This document shows, piece by piece, positions 50,067 through 58,831 of a DNA stretch of 64,000 nucleotides (its first letter is position 1; each line of letters starts with the position of its first letter). This DNA comes from CBDATG01 sp965200145 (GTDB lineage: Bacteria; Chloroflexota; Dehalococcoidia; Lucifugimonadales; Lucifugimonadaceae), in assembly GCA_965200145.1 (NCBI GenBank), contig CBDATG010000003.1, positions 620,001-684,000 on the forward strand. Reading direction: 5' to 3'. Made by a program: the position numbers and the translations under genes. The notes under the pieces are model-generated. The model saw only the letters and a program-made list of their open reading frames with translations, had not been told where the DNA came from and did no database searches.

Positions 50067-52835
50067 CTAGAGTTGGTTAGATCCAAATCTTCTTCCCGTG
50101 ATCGATGGTTCCACTGCCAGGTCCTCGCGAATCCTAGACACCTGCTCGTGATCCGCTCCCAATGCGTCACAGATCGATGCATCAATAGCCTTGCGTGTTT
50201 CGCAGGCACCGAGTTCGCGAAGTTGCTTCAACTCCAATGACGACAAGCTGTCGTAATCGGTCGACAACTTGTGAACTGCCGAAGCGTCGAGTACCCTGAA
50301 ATCGGGCACGGTCAATCTTTGGAGGTTGTACATTGAGAATTGCGGATAGATCAGTGTCTTGTTGCTACGCGCGCCAATGAAGGCAAGGATGCCCAGGGTC
50401 GAGTTCAGATAAAGCGCGAGGCACTTCTCGAGGACATCAGACTCGATCCCTCCGATTGACGGTTTGCACGGCACCCATGCTGAACCAAGTGCGGCCTTGG
50501 CTAGTCTTACGCCGAGGGCGCGGGTAGTGACGAGGTTCAGTCTGGTCGGTAGCAACAACCTTCCTCTTCCTTGCCAGAGCCTCTCGGCCGCGGTTGATTT
50601 ACCTGACTTGGCATAGATGTACGAATCTGTTTCGGCAGCTATCGTGCGGATATTGTCTGTCTTGTGGTCCCAAAGCGCCGTCATGCCTTGATCACTCGGC
50701 ATCTCCGACTTGCTGAAGGTTATGCGGATATTCGCCGATCCCCAGTCGGAGAACTTGCCTAGCTCGGTGGACTTGATGACATCGCCGCTGACCAAAGCCG
50801 CGTAGCGTCCAGCAAGGAAGGGCGAGAGAAACTGTACCGCGCTCCAGTCACCCGAGGCAATCGATGCATAGGGCCATCGCACGACGGTGCCTAGCGACTT
50901 TTCCCGCACTGTGCCATCTTGGATCGCCCATGCTATTGCAATCGCGTCCGACGGTGCCTCGGGATTCAGACTCAGGTTCACGAACTGTGTTGGCGGTTTC
51001 TCTCGCGTCGAGTCTGGCCATCGTCGGCATACGATCAGCATTTCGCCGATCCCGGTATTCTCAGAGAAGTTGGGTCTATCCGGGTCGTGGGAGATGACAC
51101 AAGTCTCGATGTGATACTCTCGTGCCAGGTGACGGCGTATGGCGAGGGAAGTGCCATGCGTCGCTGTTGCGAGCGGCAAGACTGCCGCGAACGTGCCACG
51201 GTCCGGCTTGGTTAGGAAGTTGGCCAACACGACAAACGAGTTCGCATTACTGGTAAGGTTCACCGGTTTGTTGGCCATGAGCTGTTTCTCACGCTCCTTG
51301 AGGGCATCCTTTACGTCCTTTTCGAACTGTTGATGCCGGAGATCGTGCTGGGTGTACGGCGGATTCATGATCACCAAGTCGGATGGATCAACTGATGCCA
51401 GTTCCTTACCGGACTCGACTTGCACGGCGCGTCCATTGCCATTTGGCCAAGGCAGGAGCTTAGGTTGCACATCTAAGAACTCCAATGATCCTAGGTATGC
51501 CTTGCCGTCTGACCTGTCAACGCCCAGGAAAGTCCGCCCGATCTTCATCCTGTGAAACTGCGTTGTTGGTGACAGCAGTCCTAAAGTAGTCGCCGCCATG
51601 TGAGTCGCCGTCAAGTTCACATCGAATCCCGTCAACACATCTTCGATTAACGCCCTTGCGACCTTTTGATCCAATGCTCCGTTGGTCTGATGCGGCATTA
51701 GGTCACGGATCCGTTCCGCGGCTGCCATCAGAAGTGTGCCAGTGCCGCAAGCCGGATCGGCGATTCGGAGTTTGGCGACTGCTTCTGGATCGTTCCAGTC
51801 ACACATGTCCTCAGTTATCGCCAGCGTCGCGAGCAATGTTGCGGCGGCGGTGGTGGTGTAGAAGGAGCCATCATTCCTAGCCGTGTCCAGGACAGTGTGG
51901 AAGATGCGCCCGAGCAGGTCGTGGCGCAGACCTGCGATGTTCTGCACGACCGTTAGTGCTGCTCTGGCGGTAATGCGTAGAGCGTCCGACAGCTCTGGAC
52001 TCGGCGGGCATGCGTTCAATGCGGCGCGTCCAGTGCGGAAAATGGGCGTGTAGTCAGATGCCAGGAAGAGGTGCCAGGCATCTAGAAAGGACCGGATCGG
52101 GTCATCTGCTTCGAGGCACTGATGCGCTGGACTCGGAGGCCACACATCGTCAAACGGAACACTGCCTAGTTTACGATTGTCAACTGTCGGCCGTATAGAT
52201 TCGGCGTGTTCGTCCAGCCTTGAGTGAAACATCACAGCCGTGGCGACCACCAGCAGTGCTCGCTTCGCGGGGATGTCCCAGTCCTTACCTCGCTGGTTGC
52301 CCCGATTGGATGCCGGGAGTTGCATCTTGCGAGTGAGCTGTCGCTTTTGCGTTGATGTGAGTCTGGCGACGGCGGCATCAAGGCTTGAAGACAACGATCC
52401 GGCGACATAGTCGGGGTTGCCAAGTTGCGCGGGTGTCAGACGGATGACAGATGCTAGTTGCTCCAGAGTCCCCTGGCTCCAGTTCTCGAGTGCGCCGACC
52501 TTGTCCCTGACCGTCCACTCAAATTCTGCCGTTGGTAGCGTGACCTCGTTGCTCTCTTCCGGGTAACAGACTGCGATGGCGCAGTGGGCAACACCTTGAT
52601 TTATCCGCCGGTCAGCATCATCGATCGCCATTCGCCGCTTGGCCGCCCCCTGACCGTGCTCGGCTTCCACGGCAACGATCGCCGGGCCGACCTTCGCTTC
52701 GATATCGATGCGTGCGGTTCGCCCGTAAGCCCGATTCGGAACATCACGCGTTGCCTCGGCCTTGACGGTCATCCCAGATTCACGCAGGAGACGTGCCATG
52801 TGCACGTTTAGAGTATGTTCATGTTCTCTGATCAT
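50067..52835 (-). CDS. Single-chain RM-like enzyme with N6-adenine methylase, second locus
   Basis: About 922 residues from the ATG at 52835. TTG at 52847 is an alternative. The N-terminus has TARIDIEAKVG (about 46) and IVAVEAEHGQG (about 60), the same D...ExE layout as the gene at 14033. The methylase core has RIADPACGTGTLLMAAAERI (about 360) and DLVIMNPPYTQHD (about 488). Between them is DGSFYTTTAAATLLATL, the usual helical lead-in. The C-terminal third probably recognises DNA. It resembles type IIG or HsdM-like enzymes. The two loci share architecture but little exact sequence, so they are old paralogues or separate acquisitions. No helper subunit is adjacent. Confidence 0.8.
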   Translation of the reverse strand: MIREHEHTLNVHMARLLRESGMTVKAEATRDVPNRAYGRTARIDIEAKVGPAIVAVEAEHGQGAAKRRMAIDDADRRINQGVAHCAIAVCYPEESNEVTLPTAEFEWTVRDKVGALENWSQGTLEQLASVIRLTPAQLGNPDYVAGSLSSSLDAAVARLTSTQKRQLTRKMQLPASNRGNQRGKDWDIPAKRALLVVATAVMFHSRLDEHAESIRPTVDNRKLGSVPFDDVWPPSPAHQCLEADDPIRSFLDAWHLFLASDYTPIFRTGRAALNACPPSPELSDALRITARAALTVVQNIAGLRHDLLGRIFHTVLDTARNDGSFYTTTAAATLLATLAITEDMCDWNDPEAVAKLRIADPACGTGTLLMAAAERIRDLMPHQTNGALDQKVARALIEDVLTGFDVNLTATHMAATTLGLLSPTTQFHRMKIGRTFLGVDRSDGKAYLGSLEFLDVQPKLLPWPNGNGRAVQVESGKELASVDPSDLVIMNPPYTQHDLRHQQFEKDVKDALKEREKQLMANKPVNLTSNANSFVVLANFLTKPDRGTFAAVLPLATATHGTSLAIRRHLAREYHIETCVISHDPDRPNFSENTGIGEMLIVCRRWPDSTREKPPTQFVNLSLNPEAPSDAIAIAWAIQDGTVREKSLGTVVRWPYASIASGDWSAVQFLSPFLAGRYAALVSGDVIKSTELGKFSDWGSANIRITFSKSEMPSDQGMTALWDHKTDNIRTIAAETDSYIYAKSGKSTAAERLWQGRGRLLLPTRLNLVTTRALGVRLAKAALGSAWVPCKPSIGGIESDVLEKCLALYLNSTLGILAFIGARSNKTLIYPQFSMYNLQRLTVPDFRVLDASAVHKLSTDYDSLSSLELKQLRELGACETRKAIDASICDALGADHEQVSRIREDLAVEPSITGRRFGSNQL

Positions 52836-52883
52836 GTGTGCAAACAAGGAAGCTAGGTCAGGTTAACGCCTCCTTCCAAGATA

Positions 52884-53160
52884 TCACCTTCTCGCTAGAA
52901 ACGCCTCGGAGATGTCACTCCCGGGGAACTGTACTGCCGGCTCGCCGGCCACCAGCTCTATCATCTGCCGCAATAACATCGCTCCCAACGAGCTCGCGTC
53001 AGACTCCATGGCGTCAGCAACCAGCATGTTGTTGACCTTCTGCAACCGGGCCGGGCTGTGGCGTTCGAATAGCGTCTTCATACACGGACAGGCGGGATCC
53101 TGAGGTCGTATGCAACCACGGATGCTCAGCTAGAACCAGCAACGATTCATCCGTGGCCAT
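52884..53160 (-). pseudogene. Probable frameshifted small gene
   Basis: Two overlapping minus-strand frames look like parts of one protein: MATDESLLVLAEHPWLHTTS then GSRLSVYEDAIR from 53160, and LFERHSPARLQKVNNMLVAD continuing to LARR and stop at 52884. They join if one base is shifted near 53078. Joined length would be about 92 residues, with no recognised domain. Either the 65-codon frame from 53081 is a real small protein or this is a recently broken gene. Confidence 0.3.
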
Positions 53161-53230
53161 CGTTACTTGACACCTACCGCCAAGCTACACCGATTCCGTG
53201 CTTGCGTCAACCACTGGTGTCAGGGTGGAT

Positions 53231-54340
53231 TCAATCTGACATCTCCGCCAGGGTTGCGCCTGCTGCTTCTAGGGCTTCGTCTATGTGCTCTTGGATTACC
53301 CAGCCCATGTGGCCGATGCGGAATATCTTGCCTGTTAGGGAGCCCTGGCCGCCGCCTAGCACTACGTTGTGGTCTGCTAGCACTTTGGCGTTGAACTTTG
53401 CGCCATCTATGTTTTCTGGTAGGCGGACTGCTGTTACTGTGTTGGACGCTACTTCCGGGTCTGGGACTAGCTGTAGTCCTAGTTTGGCGGCGCCTTGGCG
53501 GGTGTGTTCTGCTATGTCGTGATGTCGGGCGAATACTGCCTCTACGCCTTCATCTACCATTGACTGCAGGGCGACCTGTAGGGTGAACATGGCGGGTAGG
53601 CAGGGCGTGAACGGCGGTTGACCGATCTGTAGGTAGTCTTCGTACTGCTGGATGTCGAAGTAGTACTTCGGCGTTGTGGACTTGTGGTATGCGTTCCATG
53701 CGCGCTGGCTGAAGGAGACCATTGCGATGCCTGGCGGTGATACCCATGATTTCTGGGACGCTGTTGCGACTACGTCTATGCCCCAGGCATCGGTTGCGAT
53801 AGGTATTCCGCCTGCGCTTGATACGGCATCAACGAGTATCAACGCGTCGGATTCGGCGTGTGTGACTTGGCATAGCTGCTCGAGTCTGTTTGCGACGCCG
53901 GTTGAGGACTCCGAGTGGGTTAAGAGGACGGCTTTCAGGTCTGGTATGTTGCGTATGGCGGTGCGGACGGCGTCAATGTCGGCAGCTTGGCCTAGTGGGA
54001 ACTCGAGTCGTGTGACGTTTGCGCCCACGGCTTCTGCTATTTCTGCGAATCGGATGCCGAAGACTCCGATGATGATCGCTAGCACGTTGTCGCCCGGTGA
54101 GAGAGTGTTGAAGACTGCCGTTTCCATTGCGCCGGTGCCGGACGATGTGATGAAGTAGACATCGTTCTTGGTCATGAGCATTGTGCGTAGGTTTGCACCC
54201 ATTTCCTCAAGCATTCGTGCGTATTCAGGACCGCGATGGTTGATCATCTGTCGGCCGGCGATTTCCAGCACTTCGTCAGGTAGCGGCACAGGTCCGGGGA
54301 TGCGTAGGTTAGGTGCCGCGTTTGCTTGTTTGGTTGACAC
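53231..54340 (-). CDS. Class V aminotransferase (alanine-glyoxylate / serine-pyruvate type)
   Basis: 369 residues, PLP enzyme. The lysine that binds PLP is in VVATASQKSWVSPPG (about 195), preceded by LVDAVSSAGGIPIATDAWG with the PLP-Asp. The N-terminus begins with LRIPGPVPLPDEVLE and INHRGPEYARMLEE. It transfers amino groups between alanine, serine or aspartate and glyoxylate or pyruvate in the cytoplasm. It is downstream of tyrS on the same strand, 179 bases away. A role in serine/glycine or photorespiration-like metabolism is possible. Confidence 0.92.
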   Translation of the reverse strand: MSTKQANAAPNLRIPGPVPLPDEVLEIAGRQMINHRGPEYARMLEEMGANLRTMLMTKNDVYFITSSGTGAMETAVFNTLSPGDNVLAIIIGVFGIRFAEIAEAVGANVTRLEFPLGQAADIDAVRTAIRNIPDLKAVLLTHSESSTGVANRLEQLCQVTHAESDALILVDAVSSAGGIPIATDAWGIDVVATASQKSWVSPPGIAMVSFSQRAWNAYHKSTTPKYYFDIQQYEDYLQIGQPPFTPCLPAMFTLQVALQSMVDEGVEAVFARHHDIAEHTRQGAAKLGLQLVPDPEVASNTVTAVRLPENIDGAKFNAKVLADHNVVLGGGQGSLTGKIFRIGHMGWVIQEHIDEALEAAGATLAEMSD

Positions 54341-54519
54341 TGTTTTGGATGCCTCGTGTGAATGTCTACGGGTTGAGTGTGTTGCAGGTTGGTTTGTGCA
54401 ACTTGAAGGATTCTAGATTGCGAGTGTTGCGTGTCTGCGTCGCGCGTCGGAGGTCGCGTGGCGGGACTGCCAAGGCAGACCGACGGCGCGCGGAATGAGT
54501 CTGGAGCTGCGCTGGTGGG

Positions 54520-55833
54520 TTACTGCACTCTTGCTAGACGTTGCTCGCGTCGTCCGCGGCGCAAGACGACCAGCCTGCCGTGTAGCAGGTCGTCTGATGT
54601 GATTGGTTGGTCCGCGGACTCAACGCGTGCTGAGTTCAGGTACATGCCGCCTTGGTTGACGGTGCGGCGGACGGCGCCGAGGGAATTTGCCAAGCCGGTT
54701 TGGACAGCCAACGACTCGAAGGTGATGTTAAGAGACTCGATGTCGACCCTGGATACAGGAGTTGATTCTGAGCCTTCGAAGACATCTAGGAGTTCGGGCT
54801 CTGACAGGTTGTTGAAGTTGCCTTTGAAGAAAGCGTCGGTAACCCTTGCCGCTTGTGCCAAGCCGCTATCGCCGTGGACGGTGCGTGTCAGCTCTCGTGC
54901 CAGACGCTTCTGCGCCGTTCGCTGCGCCGGACGAATTGCTACCTCATGCTCCAGCTCCGCTATCTCAGTCGGACCTAGGAATGTGTATACCTTCAAGTAT
55001 CGGATGACATCTGCGTCTGCTGTGTTGAAGAAGAACTGGTATAGGCGGTATGGCGAGAATTGGTCTGGGTCTAGTGCTGGAGCTCCGCCGATGGACTTTC
55101 CGAGTTTGTCGCCGGCGGAGTCTGTGATGAGCGGGAATACGATGCCGTGTGCCAACGGGGAGCCGTCAGGGCGTGTGCCGTGGATACGTCTGATAAGGTC
55201 AGTACCGCCGACGATGTTGCCCCATTGGTCGCTGCCGCCGGATTGGAATGTGCAACCCTGTTGCGCGTAGAGCATCAGGAAGTCGTATGCTTGCAGTAGT
55301 TGGTATGAGAACTCGGTGTATGAGATGCCGTCTTCCCTTTCCATGCGTGAGCGGACGGATTCCTTGCCGATCATGGTGTTGACGGTGAAGTGCTTGCCGA
55401 CATTGCGCAGGAAGTCGAGCAGGTTCGCAGTACGTAGCCAAGTGGAGTTTCGGATGATTTGCGCGGGGTTGGACTTCGCGCTGAAGTCTAGGAATCGCTC
55501 TAGTTGGGTGCGAATGGCATCGGCGTTTTCGCCGATCTGTTGTGCGCTCAGCAGGTTGCGTTCTTCTGAGCGTCCGCTCGGGTCGCCGATCATGCCAGTG
55601 CCGTCGCCGAGCACTGCGATGGGAGTGTGCCCGTAGTGTTGCATCCTGCCTAGTGCCAGGAGGGGTAGCAGGTGTCCGATGTGGAGTGTGTTGGCAGTGG
55701 GGTCAAATCCGTTGTAGCACTGGACAGTCTCGGACTTGAGCACTGTGACGGCTCCGGGTGTTGCATCGTACAGGGAGCCGCGCCATTTCAGCTCTTCGTG
55801 GATGTCGTTGAATGTGTTGGTCGTCGGATGCAT
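54520..55833 (-). CDS. tyrS: Tyrosyl-tRNA synthetase
   Basis: About 437 residues from the ATG at 55833. TTG at 55866 would add 11 residues. Class I signatures are TLHIGHLLPLLALGRMQ (HIGH) and DKLGKSIGGA (KMSKS variant). LGDGTGMIGDPSGRSEERN is the tyrosine-binding loop region. The C-terminal S4-like domain (VQTGLANSLGAVRRTVNQGG) binds the tRNA. It charges tRNA-Tyr. On the minus strand it lies downstream of ribF and aroF, so it may be controlled with aromatic amino acid genes. Confidence 0.95.
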   Translation of the reverse strand: MHPTTNTFNDIHEELKWRGSLYDATPGAVTVLKSETVQCYNGFDPTANTLHIGHLLPLLALGRMQHYGHTPIAVLGDGTGMIGDPSGRSEERNLLSAQQIGENADAIRTQLERFLDFSAKSNPAQIIRNSTWLRTANLLDFLRNVGKHFTVNTMIGKESVRSRMEREDGISYTEFSYQLLQAYDFLMLYAQQGCTFQSGGSDQWGNIVGGTDLIRRIHGTRPDGSPLAHGIVFPLITDSAGDKLGKSIGGAPALDPDQFSPYRLYQFFFNTADADVIRYLKVYTFLGPTEIAELEHEVAIRPAQRTAQKRLARELTRTVHGDSGLAQAARVTDAFFKGNFNNLSEPELLDVFEGSESTPVSRVDIESLNITFESLAVQTGLANSLGAVRRTVNQGGMYLNSARVESADQPITSDDLLHGRLVVLRRGRREQRLARVQ

Positions 55834-55881
55834 CACAGTGCCTCGAGATTGTCGGGATTCGGTCAAGCGATTGGGTCGGGC

Positions 55882-56838
55882 TTACGGTATTGGGTAACGG
55901 GCTGGTACCGCGTTGCTTAGCAGGTCGGAGATCTGGTTGATGTCTTGTTTCAGCTGTGATTCCAGCTCGTCAACAGTTGGGAAGTTGACGTCTTGGCGTA
56001 TGAACTCAACGAAGCTGACATTGATGGTCTGCCCATACAGCTCGCCGTAGAAAGAATCCAGTAGGTGTGTCTCGAATGCTGCACTGGCGCCGCCGAGTGT
56101 TGGGTTGTCGCCGATGTAAGTCGCGGCTGGCCAGACGCTCCCGTCAGCGATAGTGGTCCAGGATGCGTATATTCCTGGTGCTGGGATGACGATGTCTTTG
56201 GTCCATGCGATGTTTGCGGTTGGGATGCCTAGTTGTGTTGCCCTGCCTTGTCCCGGGACTACGGTTCCGCCGCGGTGGAATGGTCTGCCTAGCATGGTCT
56301 GGGCGGTCTTGACATCGCCGTGGCTGAGGGCTTGTCGGATAGTTGAGCTGGATATCGGAGTCTCAGCTTGGTGTGCTATCGGCACTGTAACGAAGCGTGT
56401 GTCAGCTCGAGTTAGCTCTGAGATTGGCATCTGGTCGTTGCCTATTTTCGCGCCCTCTCCCAACATCAGTGTGTCCATCGCAAAGATTTGGCGCAGTTGA
56501 TTCACGAAGTTTGCCGCTGACATTGTGCGGATGTCGTCATCGAAGTCGATGGTGTACACATGCTGGATGCCTTGTGCGCGGATTAGTTCCACCCGCTCTG
56601 CCAAGTTGCATAGCAGCGGAGTGTGCAGACTGGGGTTGATTACGGAACGTGGCGGGATGGTGAATACTAGCGCGACGGGTTGCAGGTCGTTTTCTATAGC
56701 GTGTTGCGTGACGCTCTGGAGCAGAGTCTGGTGTCCGCGGTGGACACCGTCGAAAGTTCCGAGCGTCACGCAAGATCCGCGTCGGGAGCTGGGCGTGAGT
56801 TCGCCGTGTGCTTTGGCGATCTGTTGCGCCAGCTGCAT
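55882..56838 (-). CDS. ribF: Bifunctional riboflavin kinase / FAD synthetase
   Basis: 318 residues. The nucleotidyltransferase half begins VTLGTFDGVHRGHQTLLQ (about 26-43) and has ISSSTIRQALSHGDVKTAQT. The kinase half has RATQLGIPTANI, where Thr and Asn bind metal-ATP, and FETHLLDSFYGELYGQTI. It makes FMN and FAD from riboflavin. ATG at 56838 follows aroF by 57 bases. Confidence 0.95.
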   Translation of the reverse strand: MQLAQQIAKAHGELTPSSRRGSCVTLGTFDGVHRGHQTLLQSVTQHAIENDLQPVALVFTIPPRSVINPSLHTPLLCNLAERVELIRAQGIQHVYTIDFDDDIRTMSAANFVNQLRQIFAMDTLMLGEGAKIGNDQMPISELTRADTRFVTVPIAHQAETPISSSTIRQALSHGDVKTAQTMLGRPFHRGGTVVPGQGRATQLGIPTANIAWTKDIVIPAPGIYASWTTIADGSVWPAATYIGDNPTLGGASAAFETHLLDSFYGELYGQTINVSFVEFIRQDVNFPTVDELESQLKQDINQISDLLSNAVPARYPIP

Positions 56839-56895
56839 CCTGTGGAGTGCGTAGGAACTGGTTAGGCATAAAGGCAGAGTCGCTAAGTCGCCCTG

Positions 56896-57966
56896 CTACG
56901 CGCCCAACGCATCGTAGGCCTCTTGCAGAAGCTCCTCGGTGGTTTGCCAGTCGACGCATGGGTCGGTGATCGAGACTCCGTATTGCAGTGCACCCTTATC
57001 GGCGGGGAATGACTGGTTTCCAGCGTTGAGATGCGATTCGAGCATCACGCCGACGATGCCGGTGTTGCCATCTACGCGTTGCTGCAGTACGTCCCTGAAG
57101 GCGATTGGTTGCTTTGTGTGGTCTTTGCCGCAGTTTGCGTGCGAGCAGTCGACCATCAGTCGTTCGGGTGCTCCCGATTTCTGCAGTAGGACCTGTGCGA
57201 ATGCAATGGACTCGGCTGCGAAGTTTGGTCCGTCTGATCCGCCGCGCAGGACGATGTGGCAAGCTTCGTTGCCCTTGGTGCGTACTACAGCGGCGGCACC
57301 AGAGTCGTCGATTCCGAGGAATGAGTGTGGCACCTTTGCCGCGGTTACACCGTCGACCGCGAGCTGTATGCTTCCGCCGGTTCCGTTCTTGAACCCGACG
57401 GGCATTGAGAGCCCGGATGCCATCTGGCGATGTGTCTGGCTCTCAGCGGTACGGGCACCGATGGCACCCCAGGACACCAGGTCCGAAATGAACTGCGGCA
57501 CGAACGGGTCGAGAAACTCCGTAGCGGTAGGCAGTCCGAGTTCTGTGACATTCAACAGGAATCGGCGTGCGAACCTTATGCCGGCCGGGATGTTGTACGT
57601 GTCATCCAGTGCTGGATCGTTCAACGCCCCCTTCCAGCCGGTGGTTGTCCGTGGCTTCTCGAAGTATGTCCTCATGACAATGAGCATTCGGTCTTGCATC
57701 TGACGGCGCAGTTCGACGAGCCGCTCGGCGTACTCGATGCCTGCTACCTCGTCGTGTATGGAGCACGGTCCGGCGATGACCATGAGTCGCGGGTCGTCGC
57801 CGTTGATGACGTTTGCGACCTCTTTCCTTGATCGGTCAACGAGATTGTGCACGTCATCGCTCGCGGGATACTCATCGAGTACGCGTAATGGTGGGACTAG
57901 CTGTTCGTAGCCCAGAATGTTTGTGTCTGTCACTTTGCTTACCATCTGTGTTGCTTTGGTGTTCAT
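56896..57966 (-). CDS. aroF: 3-deoxy-7-phosphoheptulonate synthase (DAHP synthase, class I)
   Basis: 356 residues, close to the AroF/G/H length. It condenses PEP and erythrose-4-phosphate, the first step of the shikimate pathway. Motifs in order: RLMVIAGPCSIHDEVAGIEY (about 60-79), MRTYFEKPRTTTGWKGALND, IGARTAESQTHRQMASGL, VGFKNGTGGS, CHIVLRGG and MVDCSHANCGKDH with metal-binding Cys/His. ATG at 57966 has GGCGGAG eight bases upstream. A structured leader with a T-box-like sequence precedes it. The aroF/G/H isotype name is not resolvable by sequence reading. Confidence 0.93.
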   Translation of the reverse strand: MNTKATQMVSKVTDTNILGYEQLVPPLRVLDEYPASDDVHNLVDRSRKEVANVINGDDPRLMVIAGPCSIHDEVAGIEYAERLVELRRQMQDRMLIVMRTYFEKPRTTTGWKGALNDPALDDTYNIPAGIRFARRFLLNVTELGLPTATEFLDPFVPQFISDLVSWGAIGARTAESQTHRQMASGLSMPVGFKNGTGGSIQLAVDGVTAAKVPHSFLGIDDSGAAAVVRTKGNEACHIVLRGGSDGPNFAAESIAFAQVLLQKSGAPERLMVDCSHANCGKDHTKQPIAFRDVLQQRVDGNTGIVGVMLESHLNAGNQSFPADKGALQYGVSITDPCVDWQTTEELLQEAYDALGA

Positions 57967-58287
57967 TGGTTTGTGTCTCCGCCCTGTTGTATAGGGGAGT
58001 GCCTCCGCTTGACTTAGTTACCTAAAGGATAAAAGAATCCTTAGGTTGGAATTCGGATGGGCGATTGCCATCCGAGACACCGCGCGGACGAATTTGCGGT
58101 CGTCCGTGAGGTTAGCCGCGGTGCCAGCTCGTATAGGTAGTGCCAGCGGCCCGTGCGAACGAGCGGTTACGCGCGGCTCCCTCCAATCTCAGTGCGAGAC
58201 TTGGACGGTCGAGGATGTCGTTACACATGGCGTTACTACCGAGCGACGATGATGCTGGCATGGGGCCAGCGTTAACATTGCATTATA
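57967..58287 (-). promoter_or_regulatory. Extended -10 promoter and T-box-like leader of aroF
   Basis: On the minus strand TGCTATAAT (58290-58282) is an extended -10 site. The 315 nt leader has GGTAGT (58240-58235) pairing with ACTACC (58141-58136) and GCC with GGC just inside. It then has CUGGCACCGCGG (T-box-like, core 58126-58116), a CGGACGA/TCGTCCG hairpin (58106-58085), CGGATGG/CCATCCG (58074-58054) and CCTAAGGAT/ATCCTTTAGG next to the gene. The T-box sequence and position fit tRNA-sensing control of an aromatic amino acid gene. The specifier codon was not identified. Confidence 0.45.
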
Positions 58288-58359
58288 GCACAAACGGTTT
58301 CGCGTCGTGGGACGGGCTGCTGTCCAAGAGCACTGAGAAGCGTTGCACGTAGCAGTTCG

Positions 58360-58755
58360 CTATTGGGCGTCTGCGATGTCGCTTCGGAGTTTCACAGCTT
58401 CCCGTAGGTAAACATGCTTGATTTCGCGTTGCGTCTTGTTGGTGTTAAGGAAGATTAGCACTCGGATGCACTTTGGCATTGAGCCAGGGACATCGATCTC
58501 CACGGAGTTGAGCAGTGGCACGAATCGCCAGCCGAGTCTTTCGCGTGCGGCAGCTGCGGGGAACTCAGCTTGAATGTCGGATGTGACTGTGAAGTAGACA
58601 GCTGCGATGTCCTCGCTGTCGATGTCGTTGGCTTGGATCATGGCGCGCAAGAGCTCCTCGGTTGCGTCCATGACCTCGGCGCGAGTGTCGTCGGCCTGGT
58701 CAAGAGTGATGGCACCTCGGACACCGCGAGTGGCTGTTGCGTTTGCGTTGGGCAT
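58360..58755 (-). CDS. aroH: Chorismate mutase, AroH type
   Basis: About 131 residues from the ATG at 58755, the normal AroH length. A start at 58815 adds a Gln/Pro-rich lead. It converts chorismate to prephenate for Tyr and Phe. ATRGVRGAITLD holds the active-site Arg, TVTSDIQAEFPA follows, and VEIDVPGSMPKCIRVLIF has the conserved Glu, Cys and Arg. It lies between trpA and aroF on the minus strand, an aromatic amino acid cluster. Confidence 0.93.
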   Translation of the reverse strand: MPNANATATRGVRGAITLDQADDTRAEVMDATEELLRAMIQANDIDSEDIAAVYFTVTSDIQAEFPAAAARERLGWRFVPLLNSVEIDVPGSMPKCIRVLIFLNTNKTQREIKHVYLREAVKLRSDIADAQ

Positions 58756-58831
58756 GGTTGTTGGTTCGGTCTGCGGGAGTGCTAGTGAGTATAAACGCCG
58801 CTGAGACGGTGGCATGTAGCAGTCTCGGTGC

